In this document: in pieces, positions 7,045-7,046 of the stretch
How the letters are laid out: every line of letters begins with the position of its first letter
Numbering within the stretch: the first letter of the stretch is position 1
Origin: Campylobacter sp.
GTDB taxonomy: Bacteria; Campylobacterota; Campylobacteria; Campylobacterales; Campylobacteraceae
Reading direction: 5' to 3'
DNA length: 7,046 nucleotides
Assembly: GCA_017506845.1 (NCBI GenBank)
Contig: JAFVMP010000138.1
Span: 1-7,046, forward strand
The notes under the pieces: generated by a model
The model's database searches: none
What the model saw: only the letters and a program-made list of their open reading frames with translations
Told to the model about the DNA's origin: nothing
Position numbers and translations under genes: made by a program

Positions 7045-7046
7045 AT

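Overview
The window is AT-rich DNA that looks like an epsilonproteobacterium, most likely a Campylobacter. The grounds are the codon use (A/T-ending, many AAA, AAT and TTA codons), the very tight gene packing, and a gene order that, from memory, matches C. jejuni Cj0854c to Cj0848c: c-type cytochrome, hemL, two small membrane proteins, an MFS transporter, a FliK-like protein and an FlhB C-terminal homologue. The species cannot be fixed from the sequence alone.

Positions 1-5565 (+ strand) form one compact transcription unit of seven genes. In order they are: the 3' end of a monohaem cytochrome c; hemL (glutamate-1-semialdehyde aminomutase); an AtpZ/AtpI-family two-helix protein; a four-helix membrane protein with an acidic loop; a YcaD-like MFS transporter; a 618-residue protein with a FliK-type C-terminal domain; and flhX, an 88-residue stand-alone FlhB C-terminal domain. 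Five junctions overlap by 4 to 20 bases and the last has a one-base gap, so translational coupling is likely throughout. The first two genes share a haem theme (synthesis and a haem protein). The last two share a flagellar-export theme (a ruler-like protein and an FlhB export-gate domain). The middle genes are membrane proteins without an obvious link to either.

Positions 5566-5609 lie between convergent genes and hold a perfect 12-bp inverted repeat that covers the stop codon of the opposing gene. On the - strand, 6471-5602 encodes a ZIP-family metal transporter (ZupT-like) with both HN-x-PEG metal-site motifs.

Positions 6472-7046 contain no intact gene. The stretch is very AT-rich. On the - strand it has several open segments, most in one frame but broken by stops and at least one apparent frameshift, which suggests a decayed gene upstream of zupT. 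A perfect 14-bp palindrome lies 36 bases upstream of the zupT start and may be an operator. I found no RNA genes, insertion sequences or CRISPR arrays.
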